Under the pieces are notes generated by a model that had not been told where the DNA came from, did not search any database, and saw only the letters and a program-made list of their open reading frames with translations. Shown here one piece after another: positions 8,123 through 18,324 of a stretch of DNA of 64,000 nucleotides. The stretch is from Sphingobacterium phlebotomi (GTDB lineage Bacteria > Bacteroidota > Bacteroidia > Sphingobacteriales > Sphingobacteriaceae), in the NCBI RefSeq assembly GCF_008180195.1, contig NZ_VTAV01000015.1, positions 60,702-124,701 of the forward strand. Reading direction: 5' to 3'. The number at the start of each line of letters is the position of its first letter. The stretch's first letter is position 1. The position numbers were made by a program, and so were the translations under genes.

Positions 8123-10906
8123 TTATCCCTTCAGCATGTCTTTCCGAAAAGCAGTTGGCGTTATCCCAAATTGTTTCTTGAAAGCTGCAGCGAAATAAGC
8201 AGCCGAGGAAAAACCTACTTTTTCAGCCACCTCGTTGATATGCAAACCATCCAGCAGGAGGTGCTTGGATTTGGTTAAACGACGTTGGAGAAGATATTCG
8301 TTTACACTACTGTTTAATAGATTCTTGGTCTTGCGATATAACTGTACGCGCGAGATATTCAGCACTTGTGCAATATCTTCTACACTGAGTGATTTTTCCC
8401 CGATACGTTCTTCGATAACCATGTCTAAACTTTGCATAAACCGTTTATCTTGTGCGGTATGTTGTTTTGCATCCGTTGCCGTTTCACCCCGTTCTAAAAT
8501 ACTCGTGTAATGATCTTTCAGTTGTCGCCGAGAAGTGATAAGATTGGTAATCACTGCCTTTAGGTGATCGACACGGAAGGGTTTAGTGAGGTAGGCGTCC
8601 GCCATCATACGCATTCCTTCGATTTTACTTTCTTCCGTATCCAGCGCACTGAGCAATAGCACCGGGGTTTTATTAAACTGCGGACTGTTCTTGACCATTT
8701 TTAATAGCTCCAAGCCACTTCCATCGGGCAACATGATGTCACTCACAATTAAATCGGGATAACTTTTCTCCATTTTTGCTAGCGCATCTACATAGCTTTT
8801 GGCAAATAGCAGATTATATTCTTTCTCCAGAATATCCCTCAAGAACAGACGGATATCCGGATGGTCGTCAACAACCAAAATATTAGCCGCTTTACTAGAA
8901 TAAAAAGAAGCAGTTTCCTCCTGAAGTTCCTCCACATTTACGATGGTCTCTCCGCGTTCCGTTTGTCGTTCGGAAGCATGGTCTAATAACCCTTTCTTTT
9001 CGTCATCTAACAAATGTAGATGTCCCGTTGGCAAACGTAACGTAAACGAAGAACCTACTCCTTTTTTACTGCTTACGGTCACTTGTCCATGATGAAGTTC
9101 GACAATCTCTTTCACATAGGCCAAACCAATACCCGAACCAGAAAGGTGTTGTTCGCCTTGATAAAAATTGTCAAAGATATAGTCTATATCCGTAACGGAT
9201 ATACCACTTCCATTATCAACGACCCGAATGTATAGATAATCGCCGAAAGTATTTTCTTCTACGACGACGCTTATCTTTCCACCCGGTTCCGTAAATTTGA
9301 ACGCGTTTGATAAGAGGTTGGAGAGTGCCTGCTCCATTAAATATTCATCAATCCAGATCTCTTTGAGTGGTGTTTTGCTGATATAACTTAACGATATACG
9401 TTTCTTTTGTGACAGCGGTTTAAAGCTTGCCAATACCTGCTGAACAAAAGCATCAATCTTTACGGGGGCAGCCCGCAGCTTTCTTTTGGCGTTGTCCAGG
9501 CGGTGAATGTCAATCAGATCGGTAACGAGGTTTTGAAGTTTCTTTGCATTCCGTTTGATACGTGCCAGTTGGTCTGCGCCATTAGAAGATAAGTTTTTCT
9601 CTTTTTCCAACTCCTCCATAGGGGCAAGAATAAGCGTAAGCGGTGTCTTAAATTCGTGGGATACATTCGTGAAAAACTTACTTTGCGCTTCGGAAGCAGC
9701 CCGTATCTGTTCATTCATCTCCACAATCTGTTGCTGTTGCGAAAGTATTTCCTGGTTTTGTTTTTCAAGATGCTTGTTTTTCTCCCAGTTGCTTTTGATA
9801 ACGATAATCGAAATTCCTCCAAACACCACTGCTAGCACCAGACTTGTTATCAGAACATTTAGCGTTGTCTGTTGATTTCTATATATTTTATTCTGTTCAA
9901 CAATAAGCTCTTGCCGCTTGTCTATATCCTTTTGTTGTTCCTGTATCTTGTTGGATTGCAACATCATGAGTCCTGCATTATCTTGATTGATGACAACCGT
10001 TCCTAGGATATTATCTCGTTTATAGGGTTTACGTTGCAAAATAGCCATCGCGGTACGAATAGCTTCCGTGCCACCGGTAGGGTAAAGCATAGAAGCGAAT
10101 AAGGTTCCCTTCACAATCTCCGATAATCCATTGCCTTCGCCGGGAAGTGCATCAATGCCAATCACCCTTTTGTTGTATTCACCTGCCTCTTGAAGCGCTT
10201 GGGTAACACCAAAGGCCATTTGGTCATTAAAAGCCAGAATAATATCCTGTTCGAGAAGTTGCTCAATATGTTCTTTAGCTTGTGTATAGGCGGTCTGTCT
10301 TTCCCAGTCACTTTGTATTTCGACGCCCACACGAACAATACCCGAGCTATCCAACGCATCGAGTAACCCCTTCCTTCGCTCGATAGATGCCGATGTACCT
10401 TTCAGTCCCGTGACTATACCTACTTCTCCTTTTCCGTTGAGTGTATGTACAATAAACTGTCCGGCGAGTTTACCAATGGCGAGATTATCCGCACCAACAT
10501 ACGCATTGTATAAACTAGAGGATGTTTTACGGTCGGTGACAATCACCGGAATATTTTTTTGAAAAACAGAATCAACAATTGGCGTTAATGGTTCGGCTTC
10601 ATTTGGCGAAACAATGAGCAAATCAATGTCGTGTTCGAGCAACTCTTTGATTTGCTGTGCCTGCATTTGGTTATCCCCGCCAGCGTCGCGGTAGATAAAT
10701 TCGATGTCAGGATAAAACGAAAGTTCTCTTTTCATCTCATCCAACATCGTTTCCCGCCATGCATCATCACCGATACACTGTGAAAAAGCAATGGTAAACT
10801 GCTTATTATTTTCACTTGGCCGACAGGCCTGGCACGATAGAAACACCATGACAGCAAAAAAAACGTAAAGCTTCGACATTCCCCTGTTTTTGAATTTTCT
10901 TGACAA
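8123..10906 (-). CDS. Hybrid two-component sensor/regulator with periplasmic sugar-binding domain, probable fructose sensor of the fructan locus
   Basis: This one-protein signalling system has 927 residues. Order: N-terminal signal/anchor (about 10-28), periplasmic type-1 binding-protein (RbsB/LacI-like) sensor (about 35-330: FTIAFSQCIGDDAWRETM, LLIVSPNEAEPLTP, VGADNLAIGKLAGQFI), membrane helix about 357-378, coiled linker, HisKA with SHEFKTPL (phospho-His417), HATPase (NLLSNAFKF, DNGSGIS, GSGIGLAYVKEI), receiver (VSDIMLPDG, Asp723) and AraC-type DNA-binding domain (about 820-927). The same architecture is found in BT1754 of Bacteroides thetaiotaomicron, whose periplasmic domain binds fructose and which controls a fructan locus. 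Here the gene is divergent from a transporter, fructokinase, SusCD and GH32 genes, so the same role is inferred. An alternative ATG lies nine codons in. Confidence 0.94.
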   Translation of the reverse strand: MSRKFKNRGMSKLYVFFAVMVFLSCQACRPSENNKQFTIAFSQCIGDDAWRETMLDEMKRELSFYPDIEFIYRDAGGDNQMQAQQIKELLEHDIDLLIVSPNEAEPLTPIVDSVFQKNIPVIVTDRKTSSSLYNAYVGADNLAIGKLAGQFIVHTLNGKGEVGIVTGLKGTSASIERRKGLLDALDSSGIVRVGVEIQSDWERQTAYTQAKEHIEQLLEQDIILAFNDQMAFGVTQALQEAGEYNKRVIGIDALPGEGNGLSEIVKGTLFASMLYPTGGTEAIRTAMAILQRKPYKRDNILGTVVINQDNAGLMMLQSNKIQEQQKDIDKRQELIVEQNKIYRNQQTTLNVLITSLVLAVVFGGISIIVIKSNWEKNKHLEKQNQEILSQQQQIVEMNEQIRAASEAQSKFFTNVSHEFKTPLTLILAPMEELEKEKNLSSNGADQLARIKRNAKKLQNLVTDLIDIHRLDNAKRKLRAAPVKIDAFVQQVLASFKPLSQKKRISLSYISKTPLKEIWIDEYLMEQALSNLLSNAFKFTEPGGKISVVVEENTFGDYLYIRVVDNGSGISVTDIDYIFDNFYQGEQHLSGSGIGLAYVKEIVELHHGQVTVSSKKGVGSSFTLRLPTGHLHLLDDEKKGLLDHASERQTERGETIVNVEELQEETASFYSSKAANILVVDDHPDIRLFLRDILEKEYNLLFAKSYVDALAKMEKSYPDLIVSDIMLPDGSGLELLKMVKNSPQFNKTPVLLLSALDTEESKIEGMRMMADAYLTKPFRVDHLKAVITNLITSRRQLKDHYTSILERGETATDAKQHTAQDKRFMQSLDMVIEERIGEKSLSVEDIAQVLNISRVQLYRKTKNLLNSSVNEYLLQRRLTKSKHLLLDGLHINEVAEKVGFSSAAYFAAAFKKQFGITPTAFRKDMLKG

Positions 10907-11142
10907 TATACATCATTTTGTTTTTTCCTTAACAAAAGAACAAAGCTTAGTGTTTGAAATACACATTTTGTGAGGTGTTGAGATATGAAACAAAATCTAA
11001 AGAATCGGTTTAAAATTCATATAATCAAGGATTCGTTTTTTTTATAAACTATTGTAATATAGTTTTTTATGTTATTTTTTCTTCTGATACAAATTTGATG
11101 TAATTTGTTAGCTATTATTTTAAGCAGAGATAAGGTTCATGT

Positions 11143-11150
11143 TAATTTTG
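11143..11150 (+). promoter_or_regulatory. Bacteroidota-type -7 element upstream of the fructan MFS gene
   Basis: TAATTTTG matches the TAnnTTTG -7 consensus, 26 bases before the start codon. No TTG is present at the usual -33 spacing, which would suit a promoter needing an activator such as the divergent hybrid sensor. The rest of the 270-base divergent region is AT-rich, and I identified no convincing operator in it. Confidence 0.4.
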
Positions 11151-11176
11151 GATTAATCAGTTGTAAATAAAGTAAC

Positions 11177-12505
11177 ATGAACAAAAACACAGTTTTGGCC
11201 TGGTCATTCGTCGTGGCCTTAGGCGGATTTTTATTTGGCTTTGATACAGCCGTTATCTCCGGCGCGGAAAAAGCCGTTCAGATATTCTGGTCTCTCAGCG
11301 AATTTCAACACGGTTTAACGATGGCTATCGCCCTGATTGGAACCGTTATGGGAGCGGCAATGGGTGCTTATCCCTCTGATAAACTCGGTCGTAAAACCAC
11401 TTTATTCCTAGTAGCAGCACTCTATTTCTTCTCTGCCATCGGTACAGCGTTGGCGCAAGATTGGAACACTTTTATCCTTTTTCGCTTTTTGGGTGGGATA
11501 GGTGTAGGGGTGTCATCCGTGACAGCTCCTATCTATATATCCGAGATTTCTCCTGCTAAATCCCGCGGGAAATTGGTAGGATTATTTCAGTTCAATGTCG
11601 TATTGGGGATATTAGTGGCTTATTTATCTAATTATTTTATCGGCCAAGGCGGCGAAGAATCCTGGCGTTGGATGCTTGGTGTACAAGCGTTCCCAGCCCT
11701 CATTTTCTTTATCTTAATTTTCTTCGTACCAGAGAGTCCGCGTTGGTTGTTGTTGCACCGTGGAAAAAAAGCGGAAGCAATGACTATTATGCAGAAAGTA
11801 AGTGGTGAGCAAGCAGCGCACGATATTGAACTGATATTGAAAAATCAGCAAAAAACGCAGACAAAAGGAGAGGGGCGTTTGTTTTCCAAAGCCAACAAGC
11901 TTCCTATCATATTGGTCGTTTTATTTGCCGTATTCAATCAAGTATCGGGTATCAATGCCATTATTTATTATGCGCCTCGCGTTTTTGAAATGGCAGGATT
12001 GGGTGCGCAAAGCTCCCTATTGTCTACCGTTGGAATTGGTTTAGTTAACTTTGTTTTTACCCTGCTGGCCATCAATTTTATCGATAAGGTCGGACGACGT
12101 AAATTAATGTTTATTGGGTCGATAGGAATGATTGCAGCCTTATCGCTGGTATCGTATGCTTTTTTCTCTGGGGTTATAGAAGGCATGACCGTAACCATCT
12201 ACCTGATGCTGTTTATAGCTTTTTTTGCGTTTTCACAAGGGGCGGTAATATGGGTATTTATATCGGAGATTTTTCCCAACGATGTACGAGCCAAGGGGCA
12301 GACATTGGGAAGTTTAACCCATTGGATTATGGCGGCGATTATCACATTCTGTTTCCCTGCACTAACTGAATTACTAGGAGGAGGTTATACGTTCTTGATT
12401 TTCGCCGGCTGTATGGTTTTACAGCTCCTGTATGTGTGGAAACTGATGCCGGAAACCAAAGGAAAATCGCTCGAAGATATGGGAGATACCATGCCGTTGC
12501 ATTAA
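11177..12505 (+). CDS. MFS sugar porter, probable fructose transporter
   Basis: This 442-residue inner-membrane protein of the sugar-porter branch of the major facilitator superfamily probably imports fructose released by fructan breakdown. Sugar-porter signatures are clear: GGFLFGFDTAVISGA in helix 1, DKLGRKT between helices 2 and 3, PESPRWL after helix 6, QVSGINAIIYYAP in helix 7, DKVGRRKL between helices 8 and 9, and PETKGKSLED at the end. Twelve hydrophobic segments are visible. It is the first gene of the plus-strand fructan operon, and the fructokinase starts 15 bases after its stop. Substrate assignment rests on the neighbours; the family alone could also mean glucose or xylose. Confidence 0.93.
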   Translation: MNKNTVLAWSFVVALGGFLFGFDTAVISGAEKAVQIFWSLSEFQHGLTMAIALIGTVMGAAMGAYPSDKLGRKTTLFLVAALYFFSAIGTALAQDWNTFILFRFLGGIGVGVSSVTAPIYISEISPAKSRGKLVGLFQFNVVLGILVAYLSNYFIGQGGEESWRWMLGVQAFPALIFFILIFFVPESPRWLLLHRGKKAEAMTIMQKVSGEQAAHDIELILKNQQKTQTKGEGRLFSKANKLPIILVVLFAVFNQVSGINAIIYYAPRVFEMAGLGAQSSLLSTVGIGLVNFVFTLLAINFIDKVGRRKLMFIGSIGMIAALSLVSYAFFSGVIEGMTVTIYLMLFIAFFAFSQGAVIWVFISEIFPNDVRAKGQTLGSLTHWIMAAIITFCFPALTELLGGGYTFLIFAGCMVLQLLYVWKLMPETKGKSLEDMGDTMPLH

Positions 12506-12519
12506 TTGGAAAAAACAAG

Positions 12520-13461
12520 ATGAAACACGAAATATTAAATATCAAAGGTGTATGTTTTGGAGAAGTGCTCTGGGACAATCTACCTACTGGCCGAAAATTA
12601 GGTGGTGCACCGTTGAACGTGGCGTATCACTTAAATAAGCTGGGTATCCATACCGATATGCTTACACGTGTAGGTGATGATACTGACGGAGAAGACATTA
12701 TCGCGCTGTGCGAGGAATTGGCTATTCCCTTAACATTGTTCCAAAAAGACAGTAAATATCAGACATCGACTGTAGAAGTTCATATCGATGAAAACAAGGA
12801 TGTGCGTTATGAAATCGTTTTTCCTGTTGCCTGGGATAACATTGCGTTAGGAGAAAAGGAAATAGAAGCTGTGTCTAACGCTGATTTTTTCGTGTTCGGT
12901 AGCTTATCGACACGTAATAATATCAGCTACCAAACGCTTCAAACGTTAATAAAAGCAGCGAACTATAAAGTGTTGGATGTGAACTTACGTGCGCCGCATT
13001 ATACAAAAGAGCGCATCTTTGAATTACTCTATTATGCTGATCTGGTGAAGATGAACGAGGAAGAGTTGGGCTTTGTAGCGACGTGGTTGGGATTACCGGA
13101 TATGGATACCGACGCCATAAAAGCCGAAGCTGTCATGACCACATTTGGTGTCAACGAGCTTATCGTGACGTACGGGGCCAAAGGGGCTATTTATCATTCA
13201 TGGTTGGGAAAATTTTCCTATCACTTTCCAGCATTAAGAGTCGAAGTGAAGGATACGATTGGTAGCGGCGATTCTTTTCTGGCAGCTTTTCTGTCGCAGC
13301 GTTGCCGACAGGATAAACAGGCAACGCCGGAGGAAATGTTGGAATTCGCCACGACGCTAAGTGCCTTTGTTACGCAAAGCACGGGAGCATGTCCGAGTTA
13401 TGATGCATCGACTATCAACAGGTTTGTATGGTTGAATTCATTAGACAACATCAAATATTGA
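12520..13461 (+). CDS. PfkB-family carbohydrate kinase, probable fructokinase
   Basis: This 313-residue cytoplasmic ribokinase-fold kinase probably phosphorylates fructose with ATP to fructose 6-phosphate. The N-terminal part has FGEVLWDNLPTG and the substrate-binding GGAPLNVAYHL; the C-terminal PfkB signature DTIGSGDSF carries the catalytic base Asp251, preceded by the ATP-site segment TYGAKGA. The start at 12520 (MKHEIL) was chosen because a longer in-frame reading from 12436 overlaps the MFS gene and lacks family similarity. It lies between the transporter and SusC in the fructan operon, the same relation as a fructokinase in Bacteroides fructan loci. The exact sugar specificity is inferred. 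Confidence 0.92.
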   Translation: MKHEILNIKGVCFGEVLWDNLPTGRKLGGAPLNVAYHLNKLGIHTDMLTRVGDDTDGEDIIALCEELAIPLTLFQKDSKYQTSTVEVHIDENKDVRYEIVFPVAWDNIALGEKEIEAVSNADFFVFGSLSTRNNISYQTLQTLIKAANYKVLDVNLRAPHYTKERIFELLYYADLVKMNEEELGFVATWLGLPDMDTDAIKAEAVMTTFGVNELIVTYGAKGAIYHSWLGKFSYHFPALRVEVKDTIGSGDSFLAAFLSQRCRQDKQATPEEMLEFATTLSAFVTQSTGACPSYDASTINRFVWLNSLDNIKY

Positions 13462-13518
13462 ACACACTAAATAAACAATAAACTTAAATATTTTATCTAT
13501 TAACAAGCAACCGATTAT

Positions 13519-16500
13519 ATGTTTACAAAAAAGAAAGCAATCCTGCTTTTGTACATGGTTCTTTTTTCTGTTGCCGGCTTTGCACAGCAGGTAACACTTC
13601 AGGGAAGAGTGACAAACAGCAGTACAGACGTGCCCATAGTGGGCGCATCTTTAGTGGTCAGTGGAACGGAACAGGCCACACAAACGAATGAAAACGGGGA
13701 GTTCACGTTGTTGCTAACCGGTAATAACGTTTCTCTGGAAGTATCTTATGTGGGATATGAGACGCAAACCGTTGCCACAGGAAACACTAGATTTATGGAG
13801 ATTCGCTTGGTCAGCGTAGAACAGGGATTGGAAGAAGTCGTGGTGACGGGTTACCAAACCGAACGTAAAAAGGACATTACCGGGGCGGTAAGCGTGGTGA
13901 ATTTGAAAGATATCAACCAACAAGCTACCGGTAATGCGATGAAATCTTTACAAGGCAAGGTTCCTGGCGTTTATATTACATCCAATGGTAGTCCTCGTGG
14001 AGCGGCGACAGTACGCATCAGGGGAATTGGGACTTTAAACAATAATGATCCGCTCTATATCATTGACGGGGTGCCGACGAAAGCCGGCTTGCATACGATT
14101 AATCAGTTGGATATTGAAAGTATGCAAGTATTGAAAGATGCAAGCGCTGCCAGTATCTACGGTTCCAGGGCGGCGAACGGTGTCATTATTATCACGACCA
14201 AAAGAGGGAAGAAAGATGAGGCACAGGTGGATTTCAATTCATACGTGTCGGCATCAAGCTTTGTAACCAAATTGAAAATGCTGAATACACAACAATATGC
14301 GGAAGTTTTGTGGAGAGCGCAAATCTCAGGGAATGCAGACCCTAATGCTTTAAACCTTCCTTTTCAATTTGACTACCATCAGGACGGTGGGGGCAAGCAA
14401 ATATTGGATAACATAACAATAAAGGATTTCCTAGATCCGGCAATGACTCTTAAAACGTCCAATACAGATTGGTTTGACGAAATCACGCAAACGGGAATTA
14501 CGCAAAATTATGATGCCAGTGTTTCAAAAGGTAATGCTTATGGAACTTCTTTGTTCAGTTTGGGATATTTTAAAAATGACGGTTTAGTAAAAGAAAGTAG
14601 TTTTGCAAGAACTTCGTTACGGTTTAATTCGGATTACAATCTCTTTGATAATCATTTAAAATTAGGAGAAAACTTTAGTATTGTACATCTTAATGAAGGC
14701 GGTTCTGTCCCATTGAACGAAGCTATCCAAGCGGCGCCGATGATTCCAGTAAGAACTGCTGATGGGCTAGGTTGGGGAGGGCCTTTTGGTAGCATGAATG
14801 ATCGACATAATCCTGTACGTATTATTGAGGACAATAAGCAAAACAGAGATTTGTATGTGCGTCTGCTGGGAAATATCTACGGAGAGTTGAAGGTTTTTGA
14901 TTTGCTTACATATCGTTCCAATTTTGGTCTTGATTATGGACAGGACTATATTCGGAACTGGCAAAAATCGTATGTTTCAGGATATCTGGAAAATCCGCTC
15001 AACAAAGTCACTATGCGACAATGGCATGATCTGAAAACGACATGGACCAATACCTTGCATTTTACGAAGCATATCAAGGATGTCCATAATATAGATGCTT
15101 TGGTAGGTATAGAGTTATTCAACAGTAGATATGCCACGTTTTTTGGATCTAGAGAGGATTATGTCACAGAAAATCCTGAATTTATGTATTTGGAGTCAGG
15201 TACAGGACAGAAAGATAATGATGGCTCTGGTTCGAGGTATTCTTTACTGTCTTATTTTGGGAAAGTCAATTACACTTTTAAAGATCGTTACTTAGCTTCC
15301 GCTACCTTACGATACGACGGTTCTTCTAGGTTCGGGGAGAACTACAAATTCGGCGTTTTTCCGGCTTTTTCATTGGGATGGCGAATAAATGAGGAACGGT
15401 TTGTGAAAGAGTTAGGATTATTTGACGAGTTGAAATTGCGGTACGGTTGGGGAATCACCGGTAATCAAGAAATTGATAATCACGCTATATTTGATATTTA
15501 TAGTGTCGACTATAATACAACTGCCTACGATATAAGTGGCGCAGGATCAGGGACATTGCCCAGCGGATACGTACAGACGCAGACCGGAAATAAAAATTTG
15601 AAATGGGAATCTACTATCCAATCTAATATTGGATTGGATTTTAGTGTCAAGAATCAATTGGTATACGGAACTATAGACTACTATGTTAAGGATACAGAAG
15701 ATATTCTTTTGAAGCCTGGATACTTAGCGGTATATGGTGAAGGTGGGGGACGTTGGCTAAATGGCGCATCTATGCAAAATAAGGGACTAGAAATAGCATT
15801 TGGTAATAGGACACAGGTCAATAATGCACTGTCATTTAATGCAAGTGTAAACTTCGATTTTGTACGTAACAAAGTGACTTATCTACCCGATGAAGTGGTC
15901 AATTCCTATGGTGGAGATGCGAGAGTGGAAGAGAACATCTTGGGAAGGACCCTTGGATCATATTATGGATATGTGGCGGACGGACTGTTTAGAAGCCAGG
16001 AAGAAGTTGATGCCCATGGAGCTCAACAAGGTAAAGCTGTCGGAAGGATCCGCTATAGGGATTTGGACGGAAACAATATTATCAATGACTACGATAGAAC
16101 TTGGATAGGAGTTCCTCTTCCAGATTTTACTTATGGATTGAACTTGGGAATCAATTATAAACAGTTTGATTTATCTTTATTTATCCAAGGTGTAAGTGGT
16201 ATTGATGTTCATAACGAAATAAAGGTATGGACGGATTTTTGGTCCGTAACAAATGTCATGTCCAATAAAGGAGCTCGTCTTTATGACGCTTGGTCTATCG
16301 ATAATCCAACTTCGGATATCCCTGCAATTTCATTAATCAACGCTAATGATGAAGGACGTCTTTCTACTTACCTAATTGAAAATGGCTCCTATATGAAACT
16401 GAGAAATATCCAACTGGCCTATAACCTGAATGAGGGAATTAATCTAGGCAAATACAAAACGAAGTCAGCTAGATTTTATGTAAATGTAGATAACGCCGGG

Positions 16501-16605
16501 ATTTTGTACAAGAATAAAGGTTTTACGGGGATAGATCCGGAATCTCCTGCTTTTGGATATCCGAACCCACTCGTTATGACAGCAGGTATTAACATCAAAC
16601 TATAA
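13519..16605 (+). CDS. SusC-type TonB-dependent transporter of the fructan locus
   Basis: This 1,028-residue outer-membrane channel should import fructo-oligosaccharides with the following SusD. A signal peptide ends at GFAQQ, followed by a carboxypeptidase-regulatory-like domain (LQGRVTNSSTDVPIVGASLVV), a TonB box (LEEVVVTGYQT), the plug (YIIDGVPTKAGLHTINQLDIESMQVLKDASAASIYG) and the beta barrel. There is no STN domain, in keeping with control by the hybrid sensor rather than by a sigma/anti-sigma pair. It follows the kinase by 57 bases; the SusD gene begins 5 bases after its stop. The family is certain; the substrate is inferred from the GH32 genes. Confidence 0.96.
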   Translation: MFTKKKAILLLYMVLFSVAGFAQQVTLQGRVTNSSTDVPIVGASLVVSGTEQATQTNENGEFTLLLTGNNVSLEVSYVGYETQTVATGNTRFMEIRLVSVEQGLEEVVVTGYQTERKKDITGAVSVVNLKDINQQATGNAMKSLQGKVPGVYITSNGSPRGAATVRIRGIGTLNNNDPLYIIDGVPTKAGLHTINQLDIESMQVLKDASAASIYGSRAANGVIIITTKRGKKDEAQVDFNSYVSASSFVTKLKMLNTQQYAEVLWRAQISGNADPNALNLPFQFDYHQDGGGKQILDNITIKDFLDPAMTLKTSNTDWFDEITQTGITQNYDASVSKGNAYGTSLFSLGYFKNDGLVKESSFARTSLRFNSDYNLFDNHLKLGENFSIVHLNEGGSVPLNEAIQAAPMIPVRTADGLGWGGPFGSMNDRHNPVRIIEDNKQNRDLYVRLLGNIYGELKVFDLLTYRSNFGLDYGQDYIRNWQKSYVSGYLENPLNKVTMRQWHDLKTTWTNTLHFTKHIKDVHNIDALVGIELFNSRYATFFGSREDYVTENPEFMYLESGTGQKDNDGSGSRYSLLSYFGKVNYTFKDRYLASATLRYDGSSRFGENYKFGVFPAFSLGWRINEERFVKELGLFDELKLRYGWGITGNQEIDNHAIFDIYSVDYNTTAYDISGAGSGTLPSGYVQTQTGNKNLKWESTIQSNIGLDFSVKNQLVYGTIDYYVKDTEDILLKPGYLAVYGEGGGRWLNGASMQNKGLEIAFGNRTQVNNALSFNASVNFDFVRNKVTYLPDEVVNSYGGDARVEENILGRTLGSYYGYVADGLFRSQEEVDAHGAQQGKAVGRIRYRDLDGNNIINDYDRTWIGVPLPDFTYGLNLGINYKQFDLSLFIQGVSGIDVHNEIKVWTDFWSVTNVMSNKGARLYDAWSIDNPTSDIPAISLINANDEGRLSTYLIENGSYMKLRNIQLAYNLNEGINLGKYKTKSARFYVNVDNAGILYKNKGFTGIDPESPAFGYPNPLVMTAGINIKL

Positions 16606-16610
16606 TCACA

Positions 16611-18314
16611 ATGAAAGTATTTAACTTTTTCTGTATATATATCATATCTATTCTTTTTTCCTGTAAGGGTGAATTAGATATTCCAGCGCAGGGTGTTTTG
16701 AGCCCTGATCAGATCAGTACTTACGAAGATGCGGAAGCACTAGCTATTGCAGCTTATTCGCAATTGGGGAATGACCACTATAATTATCCTTTTAGTTTGT
16801 GGCCATTTGGAAATGTGCGCTCGGATGATGCTTACAAAGGTGGAAATAACATTAATGATATTGGTACATACAATGAGCTGGAAAATCCCCAGATCATGAC
16901 CGTAAACAATGCGCGTTTTGATCAGCTTTGGTATCGTATCTATATCGGTGTCCGAAGAACCAATGAAGCTATTAGAGCACTCAAGAAATTTGATTCGTCT
17001 GTTAGTAGCAATTACGATTCAAGATTGGGTGAAATGTATTTTATCAGGGGGTATTGGTATCTCAAGTTGAAAATGTTATTCAAACATGTGGTTTACTTAA
17101 CGGATGAGACGCCAATTGATGATTACGAAACGATCTCCAATAGAGTATATAGTGATCAAGAACTTTGGGAGCTGATAGCTGATGATTTCAAGCGCGCTAT
17201 CGATTTATTGCCATCAACCCAACCGCAAATAGGACGAGCGAACAAATATGCAGCATATGCTTACTATGCTAAAACAAGGTTATATCAGGCGTATGTTCAA
17301 AATGAAGATCATGAAGTCATCAATATTGATAGAGATCTGCTTAACGAAGTTGTCGACGCCACAGGAAAAGTCTTAGAATCATCTTATGAATTGGAAGACG
17401 ACTTTGCTAATAATTTTATTTACGAAAAAGAGAATGGTAAAGAATCCATATTTGCTGTTCAGTTTTCTACGGATGATGGCGTTGGAACAGCGGGGAGAAC
17501 GGATAAAGGATATTATATTACCGCTCCACAAGGCATGGGTTGTTGTGATTTTCATAAGGTATCCCACAATCTCATTAATGCTTTTAAGACAGAAAATGGG
17601 CTGCCGATGTTTACACATTTTAACGATGATCTTGCGGATTTTTCTACAGATAATTTTGATCCAAGATTAGATCATACTGCCGCTAGACCCGGAATGCCGT
17701 GGAAATACAATGCCAATGAAATTTTCACCAACTCATGGAGCAGAACCCCCGGTGTATACGGCTACTTTAATTCTTTGAAAGAAAATGTCTCCCGTACCTG
17801 TGATTGCTATAAGATTGATGGCTCGTTTCGAGGTAATAGTAAAAATAGGATTGAAATGCGGTTTGCAGATGTGTTGCTGTTTAGAGCTGAAGCATTGATA
17901 GAATTGGATGATTATGAAGGCGGAATTACGCTGATCAATAGATTAAGGGAACGGGCGGCCAATAGTATAGCTTTATTAAAAGATACAGATGGGAATCCTC
18001 GACTTAATTACCAGGTTGAACAATATGTTCCGGGACTAAATATAACGCTAAATAAAACGAGCGCACGCCATGCGTTGCGTTTCGAGAGAAGGTTAGAAAT
18101 GGCGATGGAAAACAGTCGTTTTTTTGACCTGGTACGCTGGGGAATATCAGCTGAAGTAATCAATACATTTTACCAAAAGGAAAGAGTGCGGATGCCTAAT
18201 CTTTATACGGAGAACACCGTGTTTACGGCAAAGAGAAATGAGTACTTGCCTATACCACAAGCTCAAGTAAATTGGAGTAAAAATTTATATATTCAAAATG
18301 TTAATTATCAATAA
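16611..18314 (+). CDS. SusD/RagB family lipoprotein of the fructan locus
   Basis: This 567-residue surface lipoprotein would be the glycan-binding lid of the preceding SusC. The lipobox is LFSC with Cys18. SusD features are YFIRGYWYLKLKMLFKHVVYLTDE in the TPR core, RFADVLLFRAEALIELDDYEGGITLINRLRERA, and FERRLEMAMENSRFFDLVRWG near the C-terminus, with the usual YLPIPQAQV ending. Its last codons overlap a possible ATG of the next gene, but the true start of that gene is probably 10 bases after this stop. The protein is longer than the first SusD in the window (498 residues), as many fructan-type SusD homologues are. Confidence 0.95.
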   Translation: MKVFNFFCIYIISILFSCKGELDIPAQGVLSPDQISTYEDAEALAIAAYSQLGNDHYNYPFSLWPFGNVRSDDAYKGGNNINDIGTYNELENPQIMTVNNARFDQLWYRIYIGVRRTNEAIRALKKFDSSVSSNYDSRLGEMYFIRGYWYLKLKMLFKHVVYLTDETPIDDYETISNRVYSDQELWELIADDFKRAIDLLPSTQPQIGRANKYAAYAYYAKTRLYQAYVQNEDHEVINIDRDLLNEVVDATGKVLESSYELEDDFANNFIYEKENGKESIFAVQFSTDDGVGTAGRTDKGYYITAPQGMGCCDFHKVSHNLINAFKTENGLPMFTHFNDDLADFSTDNFDPRLDHTAARPGMPWKYNANEIFTNSWSRTPGVYGYFNSLKENVSRTCDCYKIDGSFRGNSKNRIEMRFADVLLFRAEALIELDDYEGGITLINRLRERAANSIALLKDTDGNPRLNYQVEQYVPGLNITLNKTSARHALRFERRLEMAMENSRFFDLVRWGISAEVINTFYQKERVRMPNLYTENTVFTAKRNEYLPIPQAQVNWSKNLYIQNVNYQ

Positions 18315-18324
18315 TAAATTTAAT

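Noticed and set aside
12436..12519. N-terminal extension of the fructokinase overlapping the MFS gene
   Set aside because: It is a shadow of the MFS coding sequence; the kinase family begins at the ATG at 12520.
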